DNA of 64,000 nucleotides. Source: Brachypodium distachyon. Taxonomy: Eukaryota > Streptophyta > Magnoliopsida > Poales > Poaceae. Where the stretch lies: positions 39,632,914 through 39,696,913 of the forward strand of contig NC_016132.3 of the NCBI RefSeq assembly GCF_000005505.3, in the 5' to 3' direction. Position numbers and translations under genes: made by a program. This document shows positions 23,626-35,440 of the stretch, in pieces; positions within the stretch are counted from its first letter, which is position 1; the number at the start of each line of letters is the position of its first letter. The notes beneath the pieces were generated by a model. That model was not told where the DNA came from. It saw nothing but the letters and a program-made list of their open reading frames with translations, and made no database searches.

Positions 23626-23910
23626 TTAACAGTCCAATGAAACCGATGAGTTCATTGGTAAGCTCGACGTCAAGTTCTCGCATGAGGCTAGTGCCATCGA
23701 ATGTGTGCAGTCACACATAAAGCTGGTGATCTTCTATGGCTTCCAAGGGATGCCGAGTGAGCTTTCCTTCCTCAAGTACTTCCTGGAGAGTGCGTGGATG
23801 CTGACGAATAGCAAGGGGTGATTGTGTTTAGCAAGGGAAGTTTCCCCTCGATGGCCAAGGCAAACAAGAAAGTGAAACCTTTGTATGCTGGAACATGAGC
23901 CAGCAAAGAT
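23626..23910 (+). pseudogene. F-box/FBD-type protein remnant
   Basis: In one frame the text IECVQSHIKLVIFYGFQG then SELSFLKYFLESAWML matches the FBD domain that ends many plant F-box/LRR proteins. After a stop at about 23820 the match continues in another frame (SMAKANKKVKPL). The F-box and LRR parts are missing. It is a broken C-terminal fragment. Confidence 0.7.
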
Positions 23911-24690
23911 TGTTCACAACGGTCTCCTCCATACTTCGAGAGATATGCTATCTTATGAGAAATAACTACACAATCTGAAACATAGTATGTGAGTCTGTAA
24001 AAATCAGAACTCATAAAGCAATAATAAACCACGTGGGCATGGCTATCATATCTACTGTCATTAAATAATATAATTTTCTTATCGATTTTCATTAAACAAG
24101 AAATACGAGTAAAGGTACGTCAATTAAGACATCAATGAGCAATCATACATGGACATCAACATTAGATATCCAAAATAACTAAGAGTGCAGAAGTTGCGTC
24201 TCTCCGAGAACTAGTCTTTGCAGACTATATCGTCGTCGATCGCAAAGTTACGTTGTAACGCTACACACCAACTCACACGGGTGCCGCCGTCGAAGATTGG
24301 TCACCGATGTAGACGACAATTGACCCGTCATCACTGCCTCTTACAACGTCTTTCTCAGACCCCGTGAAAAAGGCACAGCTTGCAAGTCATCGCCATCGCT
24401 ACCTCTAATGATTCAAAGTTAAATTAGTTGAAATTTATTTAATTTATACAGAAACGCAAATACAAATTCTAAAGAACCAAACAAACGTACATCTAACAAC
24501 GATTTAATAATTTGTTTTAACTTGATGCAAGGGTTACGGCATTTAACACGAGTTTGTCATTTTTTCATCCTTGCATTCTTAAACATTATTAGTAATCGTG
24601 ATATTCTAGTTTACTCATTGACTAGTTGGCCTAGCCATACGGTGCCGTGCCTGTCCCTCGAGGAGTCGGGCCACGACCGGGCCAGGCCCG
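23911..24690. other. Spacer before the COA3-like gene
   Basis: AT-rich DNA with no recognisable gene or well-ended element. Confidence 0.4.
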
Positions 24691-24721
24691 TATCTCCTTG
24701 CCGAGCCCCACAGCCCCCTCG

Positions 24722-24895
24722 CTCCGTGGATCTTCTTCGTCTTCCTCCTCGCGCGAGCGCCGCCACTCATCCAGCTGCCGAGCGCCCGAGCCCCCTTCGT
24801 CTTCCTCCTCGCTCGAGCGCCGCCACTCATCCCGCTGCCGAGCGCCCGAGCCCCCTTCGTCTTCCTCCTCGCTCGAGCGCCTCCACCGAACCGCA
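24722..24895 (+). repeat. 60-bp tandem repeat in the first (untranslated) exon
   Basis: Almost three copies of a GC-rich 60-bp unit (key words cgtcttcctcctcgc and gagcgccgccactcatc) occupy 24722-24895, just before the donor CCGCAG|GTATCT. The period is exactly 60, a multiple of three. Confidence 0.85.
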
Positions 24896-26195
24896 GGTAT
24901 CTATCTCCCCTTCGATTCTCTCGCCCCCGACCGTTTCTCCTCCCATCACCCCACGAACGGATTCCGCCCTTTAGATCCCCGTTTCATATTCTTCCCCAAT
25001 TCGTAACTGAGGCAAAAATCAAGCTAGCGCGGGCGCCCTACCTTGCCCTACTGGGTCCTCCGCCCGTGGACTCGGAATGATACGTTAGGGTTCCTTCCTT
25101 GAATCACCCCTCGGTTTTAGCCAGCCTTCCTTCAGCGTGCGTTGGCCTACTGTTGCTAGCTCGATGTGTAAACGATTGCTAGCTTCCTGTTGCTATCCTG
25201 TCCTGGTGCTCGAGACTCCATGATTCAACATCACAGGGAATTGGGATGCCTCTTTAATTTCGAGTAATGGAATGCCTCTTTTCTCGCTCGTCTGCGTATA
25301 GCACCGACTTATTCTTGGATAAATTTCTAACACAACCTTCAGAATGCCACAACTAGTGTATGATGAATCTCTTCTTCTCATGTGTCTTCAAACTCTGTAC
25401 CAGAGGGATCTATGCAGTCCACATTTATTTTTCCCTTCCGGTTGCCTGTGCTGTATCTTCACTCTCTTTTTTTAGTGATAATGCAACAAGCTTTGCGGTC
25501 ACCATGGATTGATAGAGAAATAAAGTGGGTTTTTTACAAGCCTTTCTTGTTTTAAAAGGTCAGATAAAACTTCTGAATAAATTGATTGTGGGTGGAACAA
25601 ATTTAACCAGGCAAATCCCACCAATTACAATGGCGCTTCTTTTTCCAACAGAGCAAATGGCTTCTTCTTTTTAAGATTGCATTGTTTTCAAAATGCTTAC
25701 AAGTCCCCCACTCTCAAGTTGCTAACTACAGTACGCATCCAGGTTAAAAATTCTAGTGCTTGCTGTAGAGCGTGCTGTGTCCTTGAAAGCTGACTCAATA
25801 ATCCATGCCTTTTACTGTACTAGCAATATTTGTTCCATCTGGAGAGGCTGCTAATTGCCATCATTTCCTGTTTTATATTGGTAATCCCTCTTATGTTAGG
25901 GTAATAGAAAAATTTACATCAAGTGCTTTGTTTCCAAACTACTAAATGGGAAATTTTGTCAACTGCTGCTGAGGTAAACCTGTAGAAGGATATCGAAACT
26001 CTGCTATATGTTGTCTGTCTCTGTTACCCCCCTCAATGTCCAAACTCAAAACGCTTCAAGAAAATTGCACATGGAATCGCATCGTTGATCCCGACAGCAA
26101 CATGGCGCCAGCACCACCCGTCTTGAGTTCTCGTGACATGATATCCTAACCGTCGTTTCTGTCCTGCAGCTACTACTACCGCGTCGTTGCTGAAG

Positions 26196-26408
26196 ATGGC
26201 GGGATTCCGGGCGCTGGCACCCAAGACGAAGAACCTTGTGGTGGCCGGAGGGCTGACCGGCTTCGTCTTCGGGGTCTACTACTACACCATGAGGGCGGTG
26301 GGGGGCACGGACGAGCTGCAGGTCGCCATCGACAAGTTTGAAGACCTGAAGAAGAAGGACACGGCCGCCTCTGCTGCCACAAACTCCTCCACCCCAGGAT
26401 CTTCATAG
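26196..26408 (+). CDS. Cytochrome c oxidase assembly factor 3-like (COA3/CCDC56)
   Basis: A 70-aa protein. The ATG at 26196 follows an acceptor at 26169 (GTCCTGCAG); the leader exon ends at 24895, so there is a 1.27-kb intron in the 5' UTR. The protein is PKTKNLVVAGGLTGFVFG (start of a single transmembrane helix) followed by YYYTMRAVGGTDELQ and a charged segment FEDLKKKD. Small size, one N-terminal helix and the FVFGVYYYTM pattern fit COA3/COX25 proteins of the inner mitochondrial membrane, which help early COX1 assembly. The longer in-frame start upstream is not ATG. Confidence 0.8.
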   Translation: MAGFRALAPKTKNLVVAGGLTGFVFGVYYYTMRAVGGTDELQVAIDKFEDLKKKDTAASAATNSSTPGSS

Positions 26409-27279
26409 AACAACGCTTTAAATTCCCCCCGCGCCGAGCTTTCATCTAGTTACTTCAGTACATGCCTGGAACCATGCTTCTGTACGATATGCTGATGATA
26501 ATAATAACAACAAACCGGTGCTATTATTAGATAGTGCTTCTGCCAAGACTTGATGCAGTAGTAATCTGGAGTATTTTGGCGCCAACGGTAGCTACTAGGA
26601 TGTCTACATTGTTATTTTCTGAAAGCTGTTGGTGGTATTTTGTGATAGCTGATTTTACTATCCAAATTTCCAATCATTTATTTCTTCATCTCCAAGAAAA
26701 AATAATAATCTTGCCATGATTTCTTGTCCTTCAAGAAGGTCTGAAATTACTTTAAACTCTCTTTGGTTAACAATAACTATCAATCAGAATCGATCACACG
26801 GCCAAAGCAAAAGCAATCAAATCAGGTCACGATAAGGAAAGCTAGTGCCCGTAGAATTACCAGTACGATTTACCACCCGGTCCAGCCCAATCCCGAGCGT
26901 CCATCTAAAACCCAACGGCGGGCAGAAACCCAGCGAGAAAGGGCCCCCCTTGCGTAAATACCCCTGACCTTCCAAGGGTATTCCCGGGAAAACGAAAAGC
27001 TGGGCTCTGTCGCGATCTCTTACAAACGGATTACGGGATTAAACTGGAAAATCAATCAATTGATTAATTAATTAAGTAAGTATATTTTATTTTTATTAAA
27101 CCAGTTTTTAGCTAATAATATAAAGAAGCCCTTGCTCCAAAATAAACAAAACTCACGGCGACGCGAGCTTTCCTAATAAACTTCCAATAAAATAAATCAA
27201 TAAGGAGCGGCGGAATCGACGATCTCGCCGCCGGTGCTCGTTCCTCTGCTCGCCGCCGCAAAAAGGGGCTAGCTTCACC
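26409..27279. other. COA3 3' flank and DUF1664 promoter
   Basis: The left half is the likely 3' UTR; the right half is AT-rich promoter and leader of the next gene (a GCCGCC-rich leader starts near 27200). No gene is seen. Confidence 0.45.
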
Positions 27280-30200
27280 ATGGTGCTCGGCAACATCGCC
27301 ATCCTCCTCGGCTCAGGTAAGCCGGTTTGGTCGCCGAAATTAAGCTCCTTTCGCTCAGTCATCCATTCATTGTCGCCGACTGGATTGTCCCGTCGCTGTC
27401 GCCGAATCGATCTGTATCTGTAGGTCTGTATGATGATGATGGATGGATGGGGGTTTAGGCAGCTTAGTGGCTAGGGTTTTAGCTTGTCTGTCGGCTGCCG
27501 CCGGATTGGGGATGTAGATGGCTTGTGTTTCTAGTTTAGCTTTGGTTTGTTGTTTGCTAGATCCATGGAAATTAATTTCTCCAATGGAGGAGAGGAGAGA
27601 CGGTCGGTGCTACTAGCAAGCAAGTGCGAAACTTCCAATGGCTGACGAAGCCTCCAAAGCAGAGCAGAATTAGGGGGACTTTTCCTTAGCTTGGGTTTAC
27701 TTCACCAAAACTTGAACTAGTCGTAATTGTAGGAGTCAGTTAACTTGGCCCTCTGTGAAGAACACTAGATTAATTAGCCCTCTGTCATACTTTCTGCTTA
27801 ATTTGCCAAAACTCTGCCGTTTTCAGGCCAGTCTTGACCGTTTGCGATTATCTATGCAGGGTATCTAGGTACAATTCTCACAAGCGACGAAGGGTCGAAA
27901 GTCCCAATCCTTGGGGGCTTGCTTTCTGGCGCCGCCAAGGTATTATTAGTGCTGTTATCTTTACCTTATGTCCTTAACTCTCGGCGTAGCACACTCGTAT
28001 CGATACATGCCGAGACTGAGGTGCAGTTGTTACAACCTTGCACGATCTTTGCTCCCTGCAGTTTGTGAGCCAGGACGGTAAGGAGGCATCGTCGAACAAT
28101 GATCAACATACTGCTCAGCTCATGTCGCAGGTTTGTGGCTGCATTGTTTTCTTGTCTACTGCACTGTACTGAACTGCACCGAGTAGGTAGCTCTCGATGT
28201 GAAGTGATGCTTATCTGTAGAGGCTGCTTTAATTTTCAGGTGGACCGTCTCAGAGAGGATCTGCGACGGCATCTAGGCTGCAGAGAGGTGACAGTTGTCA
28301 CGACTAGATCATCAGGTCAGTGCTTGGTGATTATTCCTATCTCCTGTATGCATTGCGAATACTGGAATTGAGTTATGACAAAGCATGTAATAGAGTTTTT
28401 TTTTCCAAACACAAATTCCCTGTGCGCAAACGTTTTTTTAGTTATGACTTACAAGCGAAATACTGCTCTTATGGCCTCCTATTTCACCCGTCACAAGTTT
28501 TGTTTGAGATGAGATGGTAGTTAGTACATTTGACAATGCTGAGCTGTGGTGTCACGTGCTTGGGGAATTTGGGAACTAGAGGAAGATCGCAGGAAGTAGG
28601 GGTGCTCTACGGGAGGACGAGGCTTGTAACCTCGTCGCCCCGTGGCAGGGAGTAGGGGGCGCCTGGGCGCAGGGGAAAATAGGGTTTAGGTTTTGATTGC
28701 TTACTTTATTGATTGACTAGGGGGGACTATAAATAGTCCTTACAAACTTGGAGAACAAGCTAGACTCTTACAGAATTGGAATAGGACTCCTAATCAGACT
28801 CCTAATCAGATTGGAAATAGTAGGGAAAACCTTCTACGGGACGAAACCTTTCTATCTCCAATCTGGACTCTTAATTACTCAAATTAACTAAGCTGACCCA
28901 GACAGTGGGTCCTTCTCTGCCCTAGGTGACCGGCGCCTATACGTGCGCCCACATGACATGTGGGCTATCTTGTAAATTTTTCATCTGCATTTAGAGCCAT
29001 AGTGTTTCAATTATGTTTTGGTGTTTCCAAATTCGAGTTGTTTTCTTATCTCGACTCTGAACCAAATTGATTTATGCAAATGTCTATATTGGAGCTAATA
29101 TATCATTCCATCACGCCTTTAAACATACATGGGACGCAGTTACATAATTTCCGTTCCTCTAGTCTTTACAGTTCTTATCAGAACACTTGAATAATTAATT
29201 ATATTACCTTTTTCTTTTGTAGGCCCCGGTGCTCTTACCATAACTGCAGTTGTTGCTGCTGGTGTTATCGGCTATGCGTACATAAGGTGGAAGGTAAATT
29301 GTGAATTCTTATACCTGACGAAAGAGTACAGATAGTGGAGGATCTTAGATTATTCTAGTTGCAACTATGCTTGTTATTTTTTTCTATTTCTAGAGTCATG
29401 TCCATAACTTCCAAGCTGCGACAACCTTGTCTACGTACCTATCAATGTATTATCCTAGCTAGTATTTATAGTTTGCACATTATTTTACAGGGCTGGAAAG
29501 TTTCAGATTTCATGTGGGTGACAAAGCGTGGTCTGTCTGATGCTTGCAATGTGGTTGGCAACCAACTAACTGAAGTTTCAGACAGTGTGCATGTAAGTCT
29601 TTTTGCCTTGGTCCATTTTCACCAACACTGAACGTGGACTGTGAGTTGCTTGCGACTACACTCCAATCTAGTTTATTTTTCCATGTTACCTGAAATTAAC
29701 TTTTTTTCACTGTTTAGGTTGCCAAGAAACATCTATCTGGAAGAATTGACCGTGTGGATGCGAGTTTGGATGAAGCACAAGAGATCATTGAAGGAACAAG
29801 GGATGAGGTTGGAAAATTGCTGCTGCTTACCATCTTTCCTCTTCTGGTTTTTATGCTTTGCAAAGTGAAACAGCAATACAAAATCCTCTTGTAGGTTGCA
29901 ATAATCCATGAGGACCTGAGCACGTTCCAGCGAGAGCTACAAGAAGTTAACCATACAGTTCAAATCTGGGTAGGGCCTTGTTTTGGTTGTTTTGGGACAT
30001 TTATGTACCTTATTTATGCATTGGTGCACTCACTTATCTTGTATCTGCAGGGGTCAAGGCTTAGCAGTATCGAAGACACCCAAGTAAGTATAAATCCACA
30101 ATACCACTACTTTTGCCCCCCTCGAACCCACACAAACAAATTTACATGCTTATAATGTTCTCTACTTTCAAACATGTTAGGATCGAACTGTGCGTGCAAC

Positions 30201-30824
30201 CGAAGCTTTGGTTGGGTTCGGCCAACAAATGGAACATGACCAGAATGCCAACATTCGCCAGGCAAGTCGGCATTGCCTTTGTGGTTCCTTAATGCCGTGC
30301 TGTTTACATGATAAGTTACTGGTTTGCCTCAAATCTGTGCTCCTAGCTTCTTACTCTGAAGAGATATTCTGAATTTTAGGTCTCGTCGTTCCTTCCAGCT
30401 CCAGGACCTTCAGAGCAAAATAGCAAGAGGGTAAAAGACTGTCCATTTCTAGTTTTGCCATTGTTATAATTTGTGATGCTCATTTGTTGAATGTGGTTTA
30501 TGTGTTTCTTACTGCATGTTACTTCCCAGCAGCTGCCACCACCACCTCCTCTAGCCGTGCCAACAGTTCCGTCAGTGGCCAAATCAAAGCCCACTGCAGA
30601 GGAAAGCCAGGTAATTTGGTTTCAGTTTGAAGTTACACTTTACATCTCAAACTGATGATCTTCCTATATTCATGCTTGTTTTTATACAGATTACAAGTTC
30701 CTTTGCTGCTTTCGATAACATTTTTAATTGTGCATGCCAGGAGAAGCACGGAGCCTCACCTGAAGCGAGCATGAGGTGGAAGCTACCTGGCCTTAGCTTT
30801 CTAAGGACTTCATCCAATATCTAG
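27280..30824 (+). CDS. DUF1664-family protein, 13 exons
   Basis: Exons: 27280-27316, 27860-27939, 28062-28130, 28240-28315, 29223-29293, 29491-29592, 29718-29807, 29895-29969, 30052-30084, 30181-30261, 30380-30430, 30533-30610, 30741-30824 (about 308 aa). The product begins MVLGNIAILLGSGYLGTIL, has a hydrophobic helix (ALTITAVVAAGVIGYAYI) and a long amphipathic, coiled-coil-like region (RIDRVDASLDEAQEIIEG ... QRELQEVNHTVQIWG). It ends in a Pro-rich segment and a basic tail. This is the plant DUF1664 family, of unknown function; the N-terminus looks like a targeting or membrane segment. Intron 10 starts with GC (CGCCAG|GCAAGT), and exon 12 has a CAGCAG tandem acceptor (start 30530 or 30533). 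Confidence 0.87.
28540..28975. repeat. Probable LTR-type repeat in intron 4 of the DUF1664 gene
   Basis: A block unlike the surrounding intron contains actataaatagtccttac and the doubled word gactcctaatcag. It resembles long terminal repeats seen near grass genes, but I could not define ends or a target duplication. Confidence 0.35.
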
Positions 30825-31310
30825 GGATTTTTCTTTTGTACAAACCATTATCTGTACTTGACACATGATTGTGTGTGTGTAAATAAGTATTCTTCCTTCT
30901 TGCTGTGGTGATCTGATTATACATTGTGTCCATGGTAGAATAATGATTAAATCGACTGATGCGTTTAGGCATGAGTGTACATTCCTGTATGGATCCAGTT
31001 TTTACTACCTCAATTCTCTTATACGCTGCTCGGTACACAGAGTTAACATTTGCATATTTTAATACCTAGAATGGGTCGTTGATTCACCAGCTTATTAGTA
31101 TATTTATGCCCTGTCAACTATGGGAGAATTTGCACAATCAGCTTAATTATTAGTATATTTATGCCCTGTTTGGGAGCCAAGCTTGTTTTAACCGTTGTAA
31201 ATAATAGAAGAATGCTTCACGGTGGACTTTTAATTTAACTACATGGGTATTGGACCCAAATTAAAGTAAACTCCCAAACAAGCCCTTGGTCTTTTGTCAT
31301 GCAATTGCCG
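30825..31310. other. 3' flank of the DUF1664 gene
   Basis: It holds the 3' UTR and a short direct repeat, tattagtatatttatgccctg, at about 31093 and 31147. No gene is present. Confidence 0.5.
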
Positions 31311-31927
31311 TCCCTCAACCTACTTATTCAGCAACTTTTCATCAATAAAGCATTTCACTTATGCATACTGGTCACACATTCTGTAGTGTGTACTCACATG
31401 ATAAAGAAATGATAAACAGCTCCATGAATGACTTGCTTAGTAGCTATTGCATGCATACAAAAGAAAAAAGCACATACGACGCTATATATGTAGTCAGTCC
31501 TATATATCTATGCACTCAAGCCTGACTTATATTCAGGATGCCAAGTGATTGTTACATACTTATACGAGATATTTTAAATTTATTTTATTCTCCATTTATT
31601 CGGATTCAATCGACCTGTCTGAAATATTGGAGGAAACAAAAGATCATGGTATCCGCAGCATTCCCATCTTGACATTCTCATCACTGGAGCGACGCTAGAT
31701 TGCGGTGCTTGCTCGTCTACTCGCAAGAGGCTGGCTTCATCTTCCACCACTGCCATGGTGCTTTAGAACATCACCATCCTCCTCATCTCTGGTCAGTTAG
31801 TCTCCTACACTACACATAATATTTATTGCCAACTTAAATTCCTTGTCGCTTAGTTTTCCATGCTGTCGAATTACAGATAAGCGGAGGCGGAAGACGAAGA
31901 TTACGGGATCGGAGGATGGACATAGCG

Positions 31928-32160
31928 ACTAGGATGGCATACATTGGAATGCCGACGACCTGTTCCGGCCTCCGTAGGACGGCAGCTTCCATGACGCCAA
32001 GATACAAGCGGCGAGCAGCAACCGGTGGCTGCTGGTGAACATCCAGTCGGCTGACGTCTTTACGTCGCACCTCCACAACCCAGAGCTGTGGTCGAACGAG
32101 GTGGTCGTCCAGGTGATCCAGGACAATTCTATCTGCGGATGGTTAGGATTTAGCTCCTGA
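31928..32160 (+). pseudogene. UAS (thioredoxin-like) domain fragment of a plant UBX protein
   Basis: One frame reads NADDLFRPP, a stop, then DGSFHDAKIQAASSNRWLL and VNIQSADVFTSHLHNPELW, resembling the UAS domain of plant UBX proteins of the PUX7 type, which adapt ubiquitinated clients to CDC48. The in-frame TAG after LFRPP and the absence of UBA and UBX domains show a relic. It lies inside the DUF1664 duplicate, in what corresponds to its first intron. Confidence 0.7.
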
Positions 32161-32612
32161 TACAGATTGCTTGTCTCAATAATTTAGTTTGGTGGTTTAC
32201 TAGATCAATTCGTTATTTGTTTTTTCCCTGTCAGCCTCCACATTAGACCACCCACAATGGGAAGTGTCCCATAAAGGAGAGTGTTGTAACACTTGTTAAA
32301 GTCACGAACGGGAAGTTACTATGTATGTACTTTCATTTATTTTCCTTAATCCTAAATCATAACTTGATAGGCACCGGGGTTGAAAAATGAGGCCATAGAG
32401 AAGAAGGCGGGCTTCGGCTTTGTCTAGTTTGACACATGAACGTATGCATATGATCAAATTTGTATTTCTCTTAGAATTAAGTGGGTTAGATAATTACGAC
32501 AGCAAATATTTTCGTCGAGGTGATCCAGGACAATTCTATCTGCCCATGGTTAGGATTCAGCTTCTGATGCAGATCACTTGTCTCAATAATTTAGTTGTGG
32601 TTTACTAGATCA
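32108..32612 (+). repeat. Direct repeat of the UAS fragment end
   Basis: About 100 bp at 32108-32208 (caggtgatccaggacaattc ... ttactagatcaat) is repeated at 32517-32612 with a few changes. Confidence 0.8.
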
Positions 32613-32993
32613 ATGCAATACCCCAAAGAGGAGATGATCTACTACCAAGCTAGTGCGAAAATTCCAATGTATGTAGAACAGAGCAGAATCAGGGCAACTT
32701 TTCTGCTTGAAATTATCTTACTGTTTCTTGGCAGGATATTTGGGAACTTTTCTGTAAGTGATGAATGGAAGAAGAAAGAAAGTTCTTATTGTCAGAGACT
32801 TGCTTTCTGGTGCCGCAAAGGTATTATTATTGTCATCCTTACCTTGTTCATGTGTTAACTCTCGGCCCAGCACAGTATGTATTTAAAGTTTCTGATTACA
32901 GGGCTGGATGCTAGTCTAGATGAAGCAAGAGATCATCGAAGTGACAAGGGATGAGGTTGGAACATTGCTGCCACTTTCCATCTTTCTTCCTCT

Positions 32994-33735
32994 CTTTTTT
33001 TTGAGGGCAAAGATGGTCGATTTCCGTCATTCGATTAGATGAAGAGAAACTGTACAAGGGAACCTCTGCTTGTGCTTAGGTGCTTCAGGAAGGTTTCCGA
33101 AAAGGGAGGGAGGAGTAAAAAGACAAGGAAAAACTCCTACAAAAGGGACTAATCTCCAGGATCGGTGGAGCAAGCATGTTCCCTAACAGTAATCTCCTCC
33201 CAGATCCAGTGGGCAACCTCAAGGGCCGACAATGCCTTGCCTCTAAAAACTCTTCTGTTTCGCTCCTTCAAATACCCCACCAAGTATAGATTAGCCGGCC
33301 ACTGCATTTTCTTTTCTCCATCTTGGGGAGGCCGCTCAGGTGAGACTCCCAGTGTTCATTGAAGGAAAGGGTAGGGATGTCGGGGGGTCGGGTGGAGCGG
33401 CTCCAAAGCTGAATAAGGTCCCGGACCTCCTTGGTGAAAATGCAATTGCGACAGAGGTGAAGAATACTCTCGGGATGGATTCTACATAGCTGGCATACAT
33501 GGTTGTGAGCCCATTCTCGAAGAGCCAGGTTATCCGCGGTGAGGATTTTGCCATGGGCCAAAGTCCACGCGAAGAATCTGCACTTGGGCTCCGCCCGTGA
33601 CTTCCAAATCTTGTCCACAGAGAACGGAGGAGAAGAGCCCAGGAACTGAGCCCGGTATGCTGCCGCCGCCGAATAAACACCAGGTGCGGTCCATCGCCAG
33701 GAGATGGAGTCACCCTGGTCCGTGAGAGTAACCTC
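32994..33735 (-). mobile_element. 5'-truncated LINE fragment with zf-RVT domain
   Basis: On the minus strand the frame reads ISWRWTAPGVYSAAAAYRAQF then PKCRFFAWTLAHGKILTADNL and CQLCRIHPESILHLCRNC, the zinc-binding reverse-transcriptase-end domain (zf-RVT) of plant LINEs. The run of T at 32994-33002 is the poly-A tail read from the other strand. The reverse transcriptase itself is missing. Exact target duplications were not clear. Confidence 0.8.
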
Positions 33736-35440
33736 CTGTTCATCTGGTTTTTATGCATTGCAAGGTTACACAAGAATGCAAAATCCCCTCGCAGGTCACT
33801 GTCATCCATATGAATCTGATCATTTTCCAGAAAGAGCTACAACTGCTAATACTACATTTTAGTTATGACTTGATGCATCAAGGTATATTCATGTCTGTTT
33901 ATACACATTACAGCAGGCTACTTTCAATATTAATACACTTCACACGTATCTTTCTCCTTGTTGTTATTTGGTGGGGCAAGAGCTTGGAAACTAAACATGC
34001 AAGTAGAATGCTCACGAGATAAATAGTTCCTGAATGGTTTCTCACAACATATATATCCCACGCTCACACTATTTTCGTTTTCCAGGAAAACGAGCTAAAA
34101 GAATAGATACATATACGTAGATAGAAGACCTATATATATACCGAACCCCGTCTTTGGATGTCAAAGTGAGTGTGATGTGATATGACCCACAAAAAAAAAG
34201 TCGAGTGTGTGTGAAATATTGGAGGAAAACAAAAGGATCATAATGTTCAAAACATATTATGGTTACTGGCTCCAACTTTTGTTGTCTTAGATACTAACAA
34301 TGAAAAGTCAGATCCATCAATGCAGCCATTGCCGACCGGGGATGTGCTTGGATCGAAGGAGAAGAGGGTGGAGAAGGCGAGGAGCTTCCCGGGTCCGAGT
34401 CTGAGTTGATTGGGCAGTGATCCTTGGGCGAGCAGCAATCGTGAGGCGAAGAAGGCTGATTGGTCGTCCGGGATGGGGGTCATTAAGGACGCCCCACCGG
34501 CGGTTTAGGATGAGGAAGATCTGCCGTGAACCGATGCAGCTCCAGATGCTGACACAGGCCGAGATCATGGATCTAGATGTAATTGTTGAGTTTCAGAAGT
34601 TGGCGACCGGCAGGCGGTGGCCTGAGCAGTATCTGAAATATTGGAGGCAAACAAAAGGATCATAATGTTCAAAGCAGATTATGGTTACCGGCTCAAACTT
34701 TTGTTATCCTAGATAACAACATTGGAAAGTCACTCAGGATAATGAGTGGAGTCATAGATTTCTTTGCTACTCATTCAGCAATCTTTCATCATTAAACCAT
34801 TTTTATCTTCACTTGTATGCAAGTTGGAATGTTGGATTACTGGTCAAACAATTCTCACATAATAAAGAAACGACAAATAACTCATGAATGCCTTGCTTAA
34901 TTAATGCCCATGCTTATGATGGTGCAGAAAATGCTAGCACAGAAGGTAAATGTTTATCTCCACCCATCTGGATCCCCTCCCAATATTTTCACCTCTTTAG
35001 CATGCATGTTAAGTTCTTCTCTTGACTCTGATCATTCAAGATTAACCTGATTGCAATTTCAATTGCCGTTTAATTACTACTCACTCATTGATCAACTTCT
35101 CACCATCCTTTTGATGTGAATACACTTCACACGAAGCCTTCTCCCTTCACTGTTCCTGAATGGTTTTCTCAACACATATATATCCCATGCTCTCACTATT
35201 TTTGTTATTCATGAAACCGAGCTAAAACAACAGATACATACATAGAGAAGACCTATATATATACCGAGCTCCGACTTAATTTGGATGTCAAAGTGAGTGT
35301 GATATGAATTCAAATCTGTTTTCGTCTCCATCCAGCTTCAGTCTATCTGAAATATTGGAGGAAAGCAAAATGATCATAGTATTCAAAGCAGATTCTGGTC
35401 ACTGGCTCCAACTTTTGTTGTCCTAGATACTTACTTTGGA

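Larger units (their letters stand above)
31735..33845 (+). pseudogene. Decayed duplicate of the DUF1664 gene
   Basis: Pieces collinear with the intact gene at 27280-29970 are present in order: the start region at 31757 (catggtgcttt ... catcaccatcctcctc), intron 1 text at 32640-32705, the end of exon 2 and following intron at 32800-32870, exon 7 with its donor at 32905-32990, and exon 8 with the preceding intron at 33740-33840. Stops, frameshifts and missing exons exclude a working protein. Introns are retained, so it arose by DNA duplication, not retrocopy. A LINE fragment splits intron 7. Confidence 0.85.
31310..35440. repeat. Locally duplicated block flanking the DUF1664 pseudogene
   Basis: Several words recur: tgaaatattggagg at about 31620, 34213, 34635 and 35347; a paragraph with ttcctgaatgg ... 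acctatatatataccga at about 34027 and 35153; and ttcattattaaa-type text around 31325 and 34770. The copies differ by substitutions and small indels, so the duplications are not recent. Confidence 0.75.
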
